Source: Candidatus Didemnitutus sp. (GTDB lineage: Bacteria > Verrucomicrobiota > Verrucomicrobiia > Opitutales > Opitutaceae). Taken from it: a stretch of DNA of 64,000 bases. The stretch is from NCBI GenBank assembly GCA_019634575.1, contig JAHCAY010000001.1:2666001-2730000 (forward strand), given 5' to 3'. Shown one piece after another: positions 34,950-43,226 of this stretch (position 1 is its first letter; each line of letters opens with the position of its first letter). The notes below the pieces were generated by a model. That model did not search any database. It was given only the letters and a program-made list of their open reading frames with translations, and had not been told where the DNA came from. The position numbers and the translations under genes are program-made.

Positions 34950-36620
34950 ATGCCACAGCCTCTTCTCCGCGCGGTTTGGGCCACCGCGCTGATCGTCGGC
35001 GCAGCAATGCGCCTCGCTGGGCAGGATAAACCGGTGAATACCACGCCGGTCGACCTGCCCGATTTCGTCGTCGAAGGTCAGCGCGAGCTGCCGCCGCCCG
35101 AACCCTGGCTCTACAGCCGGCTCGGCAACCATGAAATCCTCTCGAGCGCGGGCCGCGGTCCGACCGAGCGCATGCTCAAGGATCTCAATCGGCTCATCCA
35201 CGCGCTCCATCTGCTGGAAACACCCTTCCTTCCTTCGGAGGATCTCTCCGCCAAAATCGTCATCTGCGGCCGCGAGTCGGACTTCCGGCCCTTCATGGAG
35301 AAATTCCACGACGAGAGCACCGACGAGGACATGCGGACGTGGCATTACGAGTTTCGCGGTCGCGAGGGCGCGGTCCTCGTGCTCGATCAGACCGCCAACA
35401 CCTTCAGCCTCCTCGACGACCAATCGGACGAGGAGTCCACCGACGTCACCCTTGCCGAGCAACGTGCCAAGAACTACACGCGCCGCCTGCAAACCGCGTT
35501 CGTGAAATTCCTGCTGTATCAGCAGCAGCCCAATCAGCCAGCGTGGCTCGCCGAGGGACTGGCCCGGTCACTCGTGAATGTCCGCATCGACGAACGATCC
35601 GTGACGTGGGGCGTCGTGGACAATCCGAACAAAGTTCTCGGCGGCGCCGACGAACGCTCCACCGGTCACGCCTCGACGGACACAATGCTCACTCGCCCGA
35701 AACCGCAGTCCCGCGATTCGCTGGCCGAGGACCTCGACTTCAACGCTGCGCTCGCCAGCACCGCGCTCATGCCCCTGGACGAAATGTTCTCGTGGCAGCG
35801 CGACACTTACATCGGCAAAAAACTCACGGCGCTCCGCTGGTTCCGGCAAAGCCATGCCTTCGTGCACTGGGGGCTATTCGGCGACACCGGCAAGCACCGG
35901 AAGCAGTTCCTCGCGTTCACCCAGCGCCTCGAAAAGGAACCCGTTTCGGAGACACTGTTCCGTGAGTGCTTCGACCTGAGCTACGTCCAAGGATTGTCGG
36001 CCTTGAAGACGCACATCGAATTTGTCCGCGCCAAAGTCATCGGCGTCGAAGCCGAAAAGGGCGAGCGCCTGCCCGCCGCCGCCCCGATCGAGGTGCGCGA
36101 CGCCACGCCGCTCGAGGTCGCGCGGCTCAAGTTCATCACCTACTCGCTCGCGGAAATGCCCGACCGCGCGCACAACGAGCTCGTGCTCGCCTATCGACGC
36201 GGCGAACGGACACCCGATCTAGTGGCGGAGCTCGGCGTCTCCGCCCTGAAAATCGGCCAGCGCAACCGCGCGCTCAATTATCTCACCGCCGCCACCAAAG
36301 CGAAGACCACCCGCACCCACGCCTACACCACGCTCGCGCGGATGCGCCTCGAAGACCGCCTCGCCAAACCGCAGGGCAAGGACGGCAAACTCAGCTACGA
36401 GCAACTCCTCGGCGTGCTCGAGCCGCTCGTGCTCGCGCGCACCCAGGCGCCGCGCACGCCGGAAATCTACACGCTTTTCGCCGACGCGTGGGCAAACACC
36501 GCCGCAACACCGCCGCCGCAACACCTCGCACTGATCGACGAAGGCGCAAAACTCTTCCCCGACGACGCGGCTCTTCACGCCGCCCGCGCCCGTCTGGGCC
36601 CAACGGCCACCGCCAAGTAG
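34950..36620 (+). CDS. Secreted hypothetical protein within the cell-wall recycling cluster
   Basis: A 556-residue exported protein of unknown function. After the signal peptide (about 24 residues) comes the block PVDLPDFVVEGQRELPPPEPW, then a domain whose segment QPAWLAEGLARSLVNVRID resembles the helix-and-strand around the active site of gluzincin-type peptidases. However, no HExxH is present, so catalysis is doubtful. The C-terminal half (about 390-550) is TPR-like (LAEMPDRAHNELVLAYRRGE; LGVSALKIGQRNRALNYLTA). It lies 86 bases after the epimerase and 57 before nagZ on the same strand, so co-expression is likely. Confidence 0.8.
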   Translation: MPQPLLRAVWATALIVGAAMRLAGQDKPVNTTPVDLPDFVVEGQRELPPPEPWLYSRLGNHEILSSAGRGPTERMLKDLNRLIHALHLLETPFLPSEDLSAKIVICGRESDFRPFMEKFHDESTDEDMRTWHYEFRGREGAVLVLDQTANTFSLLDDQSDEESTDVTLAEQRAKNYTRRLQTAFVKFLLYQQQPNQPAWLAEGLARSLVNVRIDERSVTWGVVDNPNKVLGGADERSTGHASTDTMLTRPKPQSRDSLAEDLDFNAALASTALMPLDEMFSWQRDTYIGKKLTALRWFRQSHAFVHWGLFGDTGKHRKQFLAFTQRLEKEPVSETLFRECFDLSYVQGLSALKTHIEFVRAKVIGVEAEKGERLPAAAPIEVRDATPLEVARLKFITYSLAEMPDRAHNELVLAYRRGERTPDLVAELGVSALKIGQRNRALNYLTAATKAKTTRTHAYTTLARMRLEDRLAKPQGKDGKLSYEQLLGVLEPLVLARTQAPRTPEIYTLFADAWANTAATPPPQHLALIDEGAKLFPDDAALHAARARLGPTATAK

Positions 36621-36677
36621 TCGACGCGGGCTCGCCTCGCGCACGCAGCGGGTTCAACGTGCGGGCAAATCGCCCGC

Positions 36678-37754
36678 ATGTCCGCCCCGGCTTTCCCCTC
36701 CTCGTTGCGCGAAAAAATCGGCCAGCTGCTGCTGCTCGGCTTCAAGGGCGGCACGCCCGCCGACACCGCGTTGATCGTCCGCGACCTGCGCGAGCACGCC
36801 GTCGGCAGCGTGATCCTCTTCGACATCGACATGACCGGCACGATCGACACCGGCCAGCCCGGCGGTCGCAACGTGAAGTCGCCCGAACAGCTGCGCGCGC
36901 TCGTCGCCCACCTGCAATCACACGCGCGCCTGCCCTTGCTCGTCGCGATCGATCAGGAAGGCGGCCGCGTCAACCGGTTGAAGCCCGCCTACGGTTTTCC
37001 CGAGACGATTTCCGCCGAAGAGCTCGGCCAACGTGACGACCTCGCTTTCACCCGCGCGCAATCCGAGGCCACGGCGTGCACACTCGCGGCGGCCGGCATC
37101 AACTTCAACCTCGCGCCCGTCGTCGACCTCGACGCCAACCCGGACAACCCGATCATCAAGGGCAAGCGCCGCAGCTTCGCCGCCGATCCAGAAAAGGTCG
37201 CGCGTCACGCCGCCGAGTGGGTGCGCGGCCATCGCGCGCACGGCGTGCTGAGTTGCGCGAAACATTTCCCGGGCCACGGCAGCGCTGCCGGCGACACGCA
37301 CCTCGGTCTCGTCGACGTCACCGCGACGTGGCACGAGCGCGAGCTCACGCCGTTCGCGCGACTCATCGAAGCCGGACTCGGCGACGCGTTCATGAGCGCG
37401 CACGTGTTCAACGCCCGGCTCGATCCCGCCCTGCCGGCCACGCTCTCGCGCCCGGTCATTACGGAGCTGCTGCGTAACAAACTCGGTTTCCGCGGCGTCG
37501 TGTTGAGCGACGACATGGAAATGAAAGCCATCTCTGCGCACTACGGCCTCGAGCGCGCCGTCGTCTCGGCCGTCAACGCCGGCGTCGATCTGCTCTGCTT
37601 CGGCAACAACATGAGCTACGACCCCGACATCGCGCCGAAGGTCATCGCTCTGATTGAGCGCGCCGTGGCCGACGGCCGCCTCCCTGAAGCGCGCATCGAC
37701 GAATCGTGCGAGCGCGTCCTCGCGCTGAAACGCAGCGCGGGACTGATTCCGTGA
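36678..37754 (+). CDS. nagZ: Beta-N-acetylglucosaminidase, GH3 (NagZ type)
   Basis: Removes GlcNAc from GlcNAc-anhydroMurNAc peptides in murein recycling. The 358 residues show LLVAIDQEGGRVNRL at 88-102, the substrate-binding KHFPGHG at 195-201, the flexible Asp-His acid/base pair in GDTHLG near 205-209, and the nucleophile in VLSDDMEMKAI near 275-285. No signal peptide is seen, in line with cytoplasmic NagZ. It is somewhat longer than E. coli NagZ (341). Neighbouring amidase, AmpG-type permease, MurQ and AnmK support the role. Confidence 0.94.
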   Translation: MSAPAFPSSLREKIGQLLLLGFKGGTPADTALIVRDLREHAVGSVILFDIDMTGTIDTGQPGGRNVKSPEQLRALVAHLQSHARLPLLVAIDQEGGRVNRLKPAYGFPETISAEELGQRDDLAFTRAQSEATACTLAAAGINFNLAPVVDLDANPDNPIIKGKRRSFAADPEKVARHAAEWVRGHRAHGVLSCAKHFPGHGSAAGDTHLGLVDVTATWHERELTPFARLIEAGLGDAFMSAHVFNARLDPALPATLSRPVITELLRNKLGFRGVVLSDDMEMKAISAHYGLERAVVSAVNAGVDLLCFGNNMSYDPDIAPKVIALIERAVADGRLPEARIDESCERVLALKRSAGLIP

Positions 37755-37760
37755 TTTTTT

Positions 37761-37848
37761 AACCACAGATGAACGCAGATAGACACAGATACCGAGCACC
37801 CGACTCCACGTTTCCTCCATCTGTGTGAATCTGTGTCCATCTGTGGTT
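37761..37848. repeat. 30-bp inverted repeat, AACCACAGAT/ACACAGAT type
   Basis: Arms at 37761-37790 and 37819-37848 are complementary with a few mismatches, each made of CACAGAT-like direct units. The element fills the nagZ-amidase gap and begins after a T-run (TTTTTT at 37755-37760). Its right arm ends about 8 bases before the amidase start codon, so in mRNA it could fold over the ribosome site. Confidence 0.85.
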
Positions 37849-37856
37849 CCCCCTTC

Positions 37857-38852
37857 ATGAAGTCCCTCCGTCACGCGGCACTCCCGCTCCTCGCCTTGCT
37901 CGCTCTCGCCGGTTGCGCGCATCGTCCCGGCACGCTCAACAAGCGCGCGGGCGACGAAATCGTCGTCGCCGGCCAGCTCTTCCACACCGGCACGAAGGTC
38001 GTGACGTGGATGGACCCGGGTGGTTACGACGCCTACCGCGTCGAGCGCCGCTTCGTCCCCTACGCACAGAGCAGCTGGGCGAAGACGGTCGAGGCCAAGG
38101 TGGATTTCAAGGACCCGAACCGCTACGGCCTGCGCTTCCAGAAACTCACGCCCGAGGAAATCGAGCGCGTGCGCGGCGGCGGCTGGGATCTGCCGCTGCT
38201 ACAGCGCACCGTCGACCAGTTCGTCATCCACTTCGACGTCTGTGGCATTTCCAAGCAGTGCTTCAACGTCCTGCACGACCACCGCGGCCTCAGCGTGCAC
38301 TTCATGTTGGATCTCGACGGCACGATCTACCAGACGCTCGACCTCAAGGAGCGCGCGTATCACGCCACGACCTCGAACCACCGCAGCGTCGGCATCGAGA
38401 TCGCCAACATGGGCGCCTACGGTCCCGGCGACACCAAGACGCTCGACGCGTGGTATGAACGCGCCCCCGACGGCCGCACGCGCATTAAGATTCCCGAAAA
38501 ACTCGGCGACCCGATGATTCGCACGCCCAATTTCGCCGCCCGCCCCGCGCGCGTCGAGCCCGTGCACGGCAACATCCAAGGCCAGGACCTCGTGCAATAC
38601 GACCTCACGCCCGAGCAATACAAGGCGCTGATCAAGCTCACCGCCGCGCTCCACCGCGTGTTTCCCAAGATCAAACTCGACTACCCGCGCGGCCCCGACG
38701 GCAAGTTGCTCCCGAAGAAACTGCCCGACGACGAACTCGCGAAATACGAAGGCGTCCTCGGCCACTACCACGTGCAGACCAACAAGGTCGACCCGGGGCC
38801 GGCCTTCGACTGGGACAAAGTCATCCTCGGCGCCCGCCGGCTCGTGCCGTAA
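37857..38852 (+). CDS. N-acetylmuramoyl-L-alanine amidase lipoprotein, AmpD-like
   Basis: Cleaves the MurNAc-L-Ala amide bond. The 331-residue product is a lipoprotein: lipobox LALAGC with Cys20. The Amidase_2 fold is shown by VDQFVIHFDVCG (first zinc His), HDHRGLSVHFMLDLDGTIYQ, RAYHATTSNHRSVGIEIANMG (second His and the catalytic Glu) and the late GVLGHYHVQTNKVDPGPAFDWD (third ligand). AmpD itself is cytoplasmic; a lipid-anchored form should act on periplasmic muropeptides or the sacculus, like AmiD. It ends six bases from the convergent membrane-protein gene. Confidence 0.92.
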   Translation: MKSLRHAALPLLALLALAGCAHRPGTLNKRAGDEIVVAGQLFHTGTKVVTWMDPGGYDAYRVERRFVPYAQSSWAKTVEAKVDFKDPNRYGLRFQKLTPEEIERVRGGGWDLPLLQRTVDQFVIHFDVCGISKQCFNVLHDHRGLSVHFMLDLDGTIYQTLDLKERAYHATTSNHRSVGIEIANMGAYGPGDTKTLDAWYERAPDGRTRIKIPEKLGDPMIRTPNFAARPARVEPVHGNIQGQDLVQYDLTPEQYKALIKLTAALHRVFPKIKLDYPRGPDGKLLPKKLPDDELAKYEGVLGHYHVQTNKVDPGPAFDWDKVILGARRLVP

Positions 38853-38858
38853 CCCGCG

Positions 38859-39194
38859 TCAGCCGCCGAACGCGAACGCAGTCGTCAGGATCAAAACGGG
38901 CGCGAGCGGCAGCACCAGCGGCCACGCCAGTGCCATCCCGCTGCGCCCTCGCTTTGCAGCGGTGCGAAACAGCGCCCAACCCGCGCCCCAAAATCCCGGA
39001 TAGCCCCAGACGGAGAACGCCATCGCGTAGCGCACCATCTCGTCGAGCGGGCCGCGGATCGGGGCGTCGAAGACGAAGATCGCGACGAACGCGGCCACCG
39101 GCCACACAAGCAGCCCGAGCGCCAGCACGACGAACAGTGCCTGCATCACGCGGTAGCCGCGAGGCTTCGGCAGCAGCGGAGGCAGCGCGTTCAT
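38859..39194 (-). CDS. Small integral membrane protein, unknown function
   Basis: A 111-residue protein with three hydrophobic segments (about 16-42, 62-76 and 88-110). I recognise no family. It lies 10 bases downstream of the AmpG-type permease gene and ends the murQ-digH-type-permease operon, so it may be an accessory of that transport system, though nothing in its sequence says so. Confidence 0.7.
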   Translation of the reverse strand: MNALPPLLPKPRGYRVMQALFVVLALGLLVWPVAAFVAIFVFDAPIRGPLDEMVRYAMAFSVWGYPGFWGAGWALFRTAAKRGRSGMALAWPLVLPLAPVLILTTAFAFGG

Positions 39195-39204
39195 CGCGGG
39201 GAGC

Positions 39205-40494
39205 TCAGGAGCTCTTCTTTCCGAAGGCCGGGTCGATTGTCTTGGCCACGAGGGAGACGGCGAAGAAGGACGGCAGCGTCGCCGTGAGGACCCAGACGAA
39301 GAACTTCACGTAGCCGACGTGATCCTCGATCCAGCCGGCCGCCATGCCGGGCACCATCATGCCGAGCGCCATGAAACCCGTGCAGATCGCGTAGTGCGCC
39401 GTCTTGTGGGCGCCCTCGGCGACCTTGATCATGTAGAGCATGTAGGCGGTGAATCCGAAGCCGTAGCCGAATTGCTCCACCGCGATCGCCGTCGACACGA
39501 CCCACAGGCTCGACGGCTGATAAAGCGCGAGCAGCAGGAACGCCACGATCGGCGTGTGCATCGAGAAAATCATCGGCCACAGCAGCCGACGCAGGCCGGC
39601 GCGCGAGATGGCCCAGCCGCCCGTGAGCCCGCCGAGGGTCAGCGCGATGATGCCGATCGTGCCGTAGGCGATGCCGAGCTGCTCGTTCGTGAGCGCGAGA
39701 CCGCCGGTCTCGCGTTTATCGAGCAGGAACGGCGAAAGCAGTTTCAACGCCTGCGACTCGGCGAGGCGATAAACGAGCAGGAAGAACAGGATCAGCCCGA
39801 TGCCGGGCCGATCGAAGAACGAGCGAAACACCGCGAAGAATTCCCGCAGCGTGTCCGAACCCTGCGCCGTCGCGCGATCGGCTTCCGGGCGCGGCAGCAC
39901 GAAGCAATGCAGCGCGCCCAGCACGCAGAACACCGCCGCGAGCAGACCGAAGACGAGCGACCACGCGGTGACCACGCTGCCCGTCGACGCGATGAGTTTA
40001 CCGGCGAGGTAAACGAGCCCGCCCTGCGCCGAAAGCGTCGCGAGCCGGTAGAACGTCGTGCGCACGCCGACGAACGCCGCCTGCTCACCGGTCGGCATCG
40101 CCAGCAGATAAAATCCGTCCGCCGCGATGTCGTGTGTCGCGGAGCTGAACGCCATCAGCCAGAACACCGCGAGCGACAGCTGAAAGAACTTCGCCGCCGG
40201 CAGCGTCAGCGCGACGAGCGCGAAGGCCACGCCGATGACGAACTGCAGCGTCCAAATCCAAAAGCGTTTCGTGCGGAAAAGGTCCACCAGCGGCGACCAC
40301 AGCGGCTTGATGACCCACGGCAGGTAAAGCCAGCTCGTGTAGAGCGCGATGTCGGTGTTCGAGATGCCCAGGTTCTTGTAGAGCACCGTCGAGAGCGTCA
40401 TCACCACGACGTAGGGCACGCCCTCCGCAAAATAGAGCGTGGGAATCCACGACCAAGGATTGCGGGCGGAGTTTGAGGGGAAGGGGTCGGACAT
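39205..40494 (-). CDS. AmpG-type muropeptide permease (MFS)
   Basis: A 429-residue, twelve-helix major facilitator protein. The N-terminal LYFAEGVPYVVVMTLSTVLY, GISNTDIALYTSWLYLPWVI and KPLWSPLVDLF segments, followed by SSATHDIAADGFYLLAMP, are the pattern of AmpG relatives, which import GlcNAc-anhydroMurNAc peptides (AmpG shows LPFxLKFLWAPLxD and SxTQDIxxDA). Placement between recycling genes agrees. An inverted repeat lies between it and the upstream glycosidase gene. Substrate is inferred from context and motif. Confidence 0.88.
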   Translation of the reverse strand: MSDPFPSNSARNPWSWIPTLYFAEGVPYVVVMTLSTVLYKNLGISNTDIALYTSWLYLPWVIKPLWSPLVDLFRTKRFWIWTLQFVIGVAFALVALTLPAAKFFQLSLAVFWLMAFSSATHDIAADGFYLLAMPTGEQAAFVGVRTTFYRLATLSAQGGLVYLAGKLIASTGSVVTAWSLVFGLLAAVFCVLGALHCFVLPRPEADRATAQGSDTLREFFAVFRSFFDRPGIGLILFFLLVYRLAESQALKLLSPFLLDKRETGGLALTNEQLGIAYGTIGIIALTLGGLTGGWAISRAGLRRLLWPMIFSMHTPIVAFLLLALYQPSSLWVVSTAIAVEQFGYGFGFTAYMLYMIKVAEGAHKTAHYAICTGFMALGMMVPGMAAGWIEDHVGYVKFFVWVLTATLPSFFAVSLVAKTIDPAFGKKSS

Positions 40495-40503
40495 GGGGAC
40501 CGG

Positions 40504-40599
40504 TCGTTCTCGTTCTCTTACTCGTTCTCTCGCCTCGCGTCGTTCGCATCCGGCGAAACGGAGCCGAGAGAACGAGAAAGAGGGTGAGAACGAGAACGA
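40504..40599. repeat. Imperfect inverted repeat, TCGTTCTCGTTCTC type
   Basis: Arms at about 40504-40532 and 40565-40599 are complementary apart from one substitution and a short insertion (CGAGAGAACGAG is exact). The element lies between the permease and glycosidase genes and shares AACGAGAAAGA with the coding repeat at 24339-24383. Confidence 0.8.
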
Positions 40600-40611
40600 T
40601 TCACGCAGCGC

Positions 40612-42219
40612 TTATTTACGGGCTATCACTAGCGTCGCCCGCGGGCTTTCGTTGCCGAGACGGTTGACGGTGCTGACGACGACCGCGTCGACGTCGGGTG
40701 CGAGCGCGAGCTCGGTTTGGCGCGCAGATTGGACCGTGAAACTCCATTGCGCGCCGCGCCGCGTCCACATGGCGAAGAGCGTGGCGTCGGGTGTCACGGT
40801 GATCCGCAGCTTGCCGTCCGCGGCACGCGCGAGCGCCGGCGCGGCGGGCGCTTTTGTGCCGAGCCACGTGGCCGCGGGCACGAGCGCCGGCGTGGCGTAG
40901 AGCGGCGCGAGCTTTTCGTTGATGCCCTTGCGGCCATCCATGAACGCGATGGCGCTGAAATGCACCTGGCCACCCGCGCCGGGCCGCGCGCGGGTGAGCG
41001 CGATCTGTTGCGTGATGTCGTTCGGTGACCATTTTTTCTCGTCGCTGATGGCGCTGGTGAACAGGCCGGCGTAGATCGCGCGGCCGACGCGATTTTGGCC
41101 AATCCAGTAATCGAGCAACGCGGGGAACGACTGTTCCTTGCTCGCGAGCGGCCAGTAAAGCTGCGGCACGAAGTAATCGAGCCAGCCGCGCTCGAGCCAG
41201 AGCTCCACGTCGGCGTAGAGCTTGTCGTATTGGCTGAAACCCTTGATGCCGGCCGGGCGACGGTCGGGCCGGCCGAGTCCGAACGGGCTGACGCCGAACT
41301 GCACCCACGGTTTCTCGGCGTGGACGGCGGCGTGGATTTTTTCCACGAGGCGGTCGACGTTCTCGCGGCGCCAGTCGGCGCGGGCCAGTTTGCCGCCGGC
41401 CTTGCGATAGGCCTGCCAGGACGGCTCGTCGGGGAAATCGACCTCCTCCGCCTTCGCGTCCTTCGGCGCGTTGGCCGGGAGCGGCTTCGCGATCGGATAC
41501 GGATAGAAATAATCGTCGATGTGCACGCCATCGATGTCGTAGCGGCGCACGACATCGCGGATGACGGCGAGCGTGCGCTCGGCGGCGAACGGCTCGCCCG
41601 GGTCCATCCAGAGGTAGTCGCCGTATTTTTTCACGGCGCGCGGATAGCCGTAGAAGATGTGCGACTTCACCAACGGGGATTTCGCCTCGGGATGGCGCGC
41701 GCGATACGGGTTGAACCAAGCGTGCAGTTCGAGGCCGCGCCGGTGCGCCTCCTCGACCCAGACGGCGAGCGGATCGTAGCCGGGCGACTTGCCCTGTTTG
41801 CCGGTGAGATACTCGGACCACGGCTCGAGGTCGGACTTGTAGAACGCGTCGGCGGACGGACGGACTTGGAAAATGACGGCGTTGAGATGGAGCGCCTTGG
41901 CGCGATCGAGGATCGCAACGATTTCGGCGCGCTGTTGCGCGGCGGTCAGGCCCTTCTTGCTCGGCCAGTCGATGTTGTTGACCGTCGCGACCCACACGCC
42001 GCGAAATTCGCGCGGAGCGGGCGGAGGGAGTTCTTCGGCGATGGGCGCGGTGGGTTTTGCGGGAGGCGTGGGCTTCGTGGCGCAGCCGGCGAGGAGAAGA
42101 ACGGTCAGCGTGGCAGCGAGGTAGCCCGCGATCTCCGAGCGCGGGAGGTAGCAGCGGGAATCGAGCACCCGCGCCCGGAGGTCGCGGGCCACCCGCCGAA
42201 GGAAGGATGGTTCGCTCAT
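40612..42219 (-). CDS. Glycosyl hydrolase-like 10 lipoprotein (DigH type)
   Basis: A 535-residue protein of the GHL10/DUF187 family, whose characterised member DigH cleaves peptide-free (denuded) peptidoglycan strands. Family blocks: EFRGVWVATVNNIDWPSKKG, LNAVIFQVRPSADAFYKSDL, GLELHAWFNPYRA, the likely acidic site in YDIDGVHIDDYFYPY, and FGVSPFGLGRPDRRP. A lipobox VLLLAGC near residue 46 suggests lipidation. The first 35 residues are unusual: they are encoded by a palindromic repeat. The start ATG overlaps the murQ stop (ATGA), so translation is coupled. A short C-terminal domain (about 455-535) resembles a beta-sandwich. Confidence 0.9.
   Translation of the reverse strand: MSEPSFLRRVARDLRARVLDSRCYLPRSEIAGYLAATLTVLLLAGCATKPTPPAKPTAPIAEELPPPAPREFRGVWVATVNNIDWPSKKGLTAAQQRAEIVAILDRAKALHLNAVIFQVRPSADAFYKSDLEPWSEYLTGKQGKSPGYDPLAVWVEEAHRRGLELHAWFNPYRARHPEAKSPLVKSHIFYGYPRAVKKYGDYLWMDPGEPFAAERTLAVIRDVVRRYDIDGVHIDDYFYPYPIAKPLPANAPKDAKAEEVDFPDEPSWQAYRKAGGKLARADWRRENVDRLVEKIHAAVHAEKPWVQFGVSPFGLGRPDRRPAGIKGFSQYDKLYADVELWLERGWLDYFVPQLYWPLASKEQSFPALLDYWIGQNRVGRAIYAGLFTSAISDEKKWSPNDITQQIALTRARPGAGGQVHFSAIAFMDGRKGINEKLAPLYATPALVPAATWLGTKAPAAPALARAADGKLRITVTPDATLFAMWTRRGAQWSFTVQSARQTELALAPDVDAVVVSTVNRLGNESPRATLVIARK
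42120..42193. repeat. Palindromic element inside the GHL10 gene, copy A
   Basis: Arms 42120-42145 and 42168-42193 (26 bases, three mismatches, 22-base spacer). Nearly the same arms occur at 50511-50585 and one arm at 47425-47450. Here the element is read as codons 9-33 or so of the glycosidase and ends in EIAGYLA, just before the hydrophobic signal segment. Confidence 0.85.
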
Positions 42220-43097
42220 GATTGCAGCGCGGCGCGGACATTGCCTTGCACCGCGGCGAGGGCGGCTTCGGCGGCGGCGGCATCGAGGCCGCGGCGCAGC
42301 ATCACGATGGCGACTTTCACGCGGTAGCGGCAGGATTCGAGGGCGGCTTTCGCGTCGGCGTCGGTCGCGCCGGTGGCGCGCGCGGTCAGCGCGATGGCGC
42401 GGCGGTAGAGTTTTTCGTTGGTCGGCAAGACGTCGACCATGAGGTTGCCGTAGACCTTGTGCAGACGGACCATGATCGCGCTCGAAAGCGTATTGAGCGC
42501 GATCTTCTGCGCGGTGCCGGCCTTGAGACGCGTGCTGCCGGAGATGACTTCGCTGCCGGTGTCGAGCGTGATGCCGATCTCGGCGGCGGCGGCGACGGGC
42601 GAGTCGGGATTGTTAGCGAGGCCGATCGTGAGCGCGCCGGCGGCGCGCGCGGCTTCGAGTCCGCCGATCACGTAGGGCGTGCGGCCGGAGGCCGCGAGAC
42701 CGATGACGACGTCGTTCGCGGTCGGCGCGACGCCGCGCACGTCGGCCGCGCCTTGCGCGTGGTTGTCCTCGGCGCCTTCGACGGCGACGAAGAGCGCGTT
42801 GCGTCCGCCGGCGAGGAGCGCGACGGCGCGCTCGTTCGGCCAGGAGAAAGTCGGCCAGAGTTCGACGCCGTCGAGCAGGCCGAGGCGGCCGGAGGTGCCG
42901 GCGCCGACGTAGATGAGACGGCCGCCGCGCGCGAGGCGCGGTGCCGCGGCATCGACCGCGCGGGCCAGGGTGGCGCGAGCGGCGTCGACGACACGAGCGG
43001 CGAAGACCTGATCCTCGGTGAAGGCGGCGACGAGTTGCTCCGTCGGATAAAGATCGAGTTCGGGGTGGCGGCGGTCCGGCTGCTCGGTGTTCAGCAT
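42216..43097 (-). CDS. murQ: N-acetylmuramic acid 6-phosphate etherase
   Basis: Cleaves the lactyl ether of MurNAc-6-phosphate to GlcNAc-6-phosphate and D-lactate. From the ATG at 43097 it has 293 residues beginning MLNTEQPDRRHPELDLYPT, which matches the TEQxNxxS...D...T start of the family. The SIS domain shows YVGAGTSGRLGLLDGVE with the catalytic Glu, LAGGRNALFVAVEGAEDN, GLAASGRTPYVIGGLEAAR and NTLSSAIMVRLHKVYGNLMVDV. A longer TTG-initiated frame from 43151 is possible. It starts the minus operon murQ, GHL10 glycosidase, permease and small membrane protein, and diverges from anmK. Confidence 0.95.
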   Translation of the reverse strand: MLNTEQPDRRHPELDLYPTEQLVAAFTEDQVFAARVVDAARATLARAVDAAAPRLARGGRLIYVGAGTSGRLGLLDGVELWPTFSWPNERAVALLAGGRNALFVAVEGAEDNHAQGAADVRGVAPTANDVVIGLAASGRTPYVIGGLEAARAAGALTIGLANNPDSPVAAAAEIGITLDTGSEVISGSTRLKAGTAQKIALNTLSSAIMVRLHKVYGNLMVDVLPTNEKLYRRAIALTARATGATDADAKAALESCRYRVKVAIVMLRRGLDAAAAEAALAAVQGNVRAALQS

Positions 43098-43226
43098 GAG
43101 GGGATTTTCAGATGGGTCGCCGTCCTCCTTTGCCGAGGCGGCGGAGGACAAGCGGCGACAAGGTGACGTCTCGCGCTGACAATCCTGCGTTGCTGCGGCT
43201 GGTTCAACCGTTCATTTCGTTCCGGC
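43098..43226. promoter_or_regulatory. Divergent murQ/anmK control region
   Basis: This 129-base stretch must hold the promoters of both the murQ operon and anmK. An AAAGGAGGA sequence on the minus strand lies too far from the murQ ATG (about 25 bases) to be its ribosome site, unless the TTG start at 43151 or another start is used. No clear operator is seen. Confidence 0.4.
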
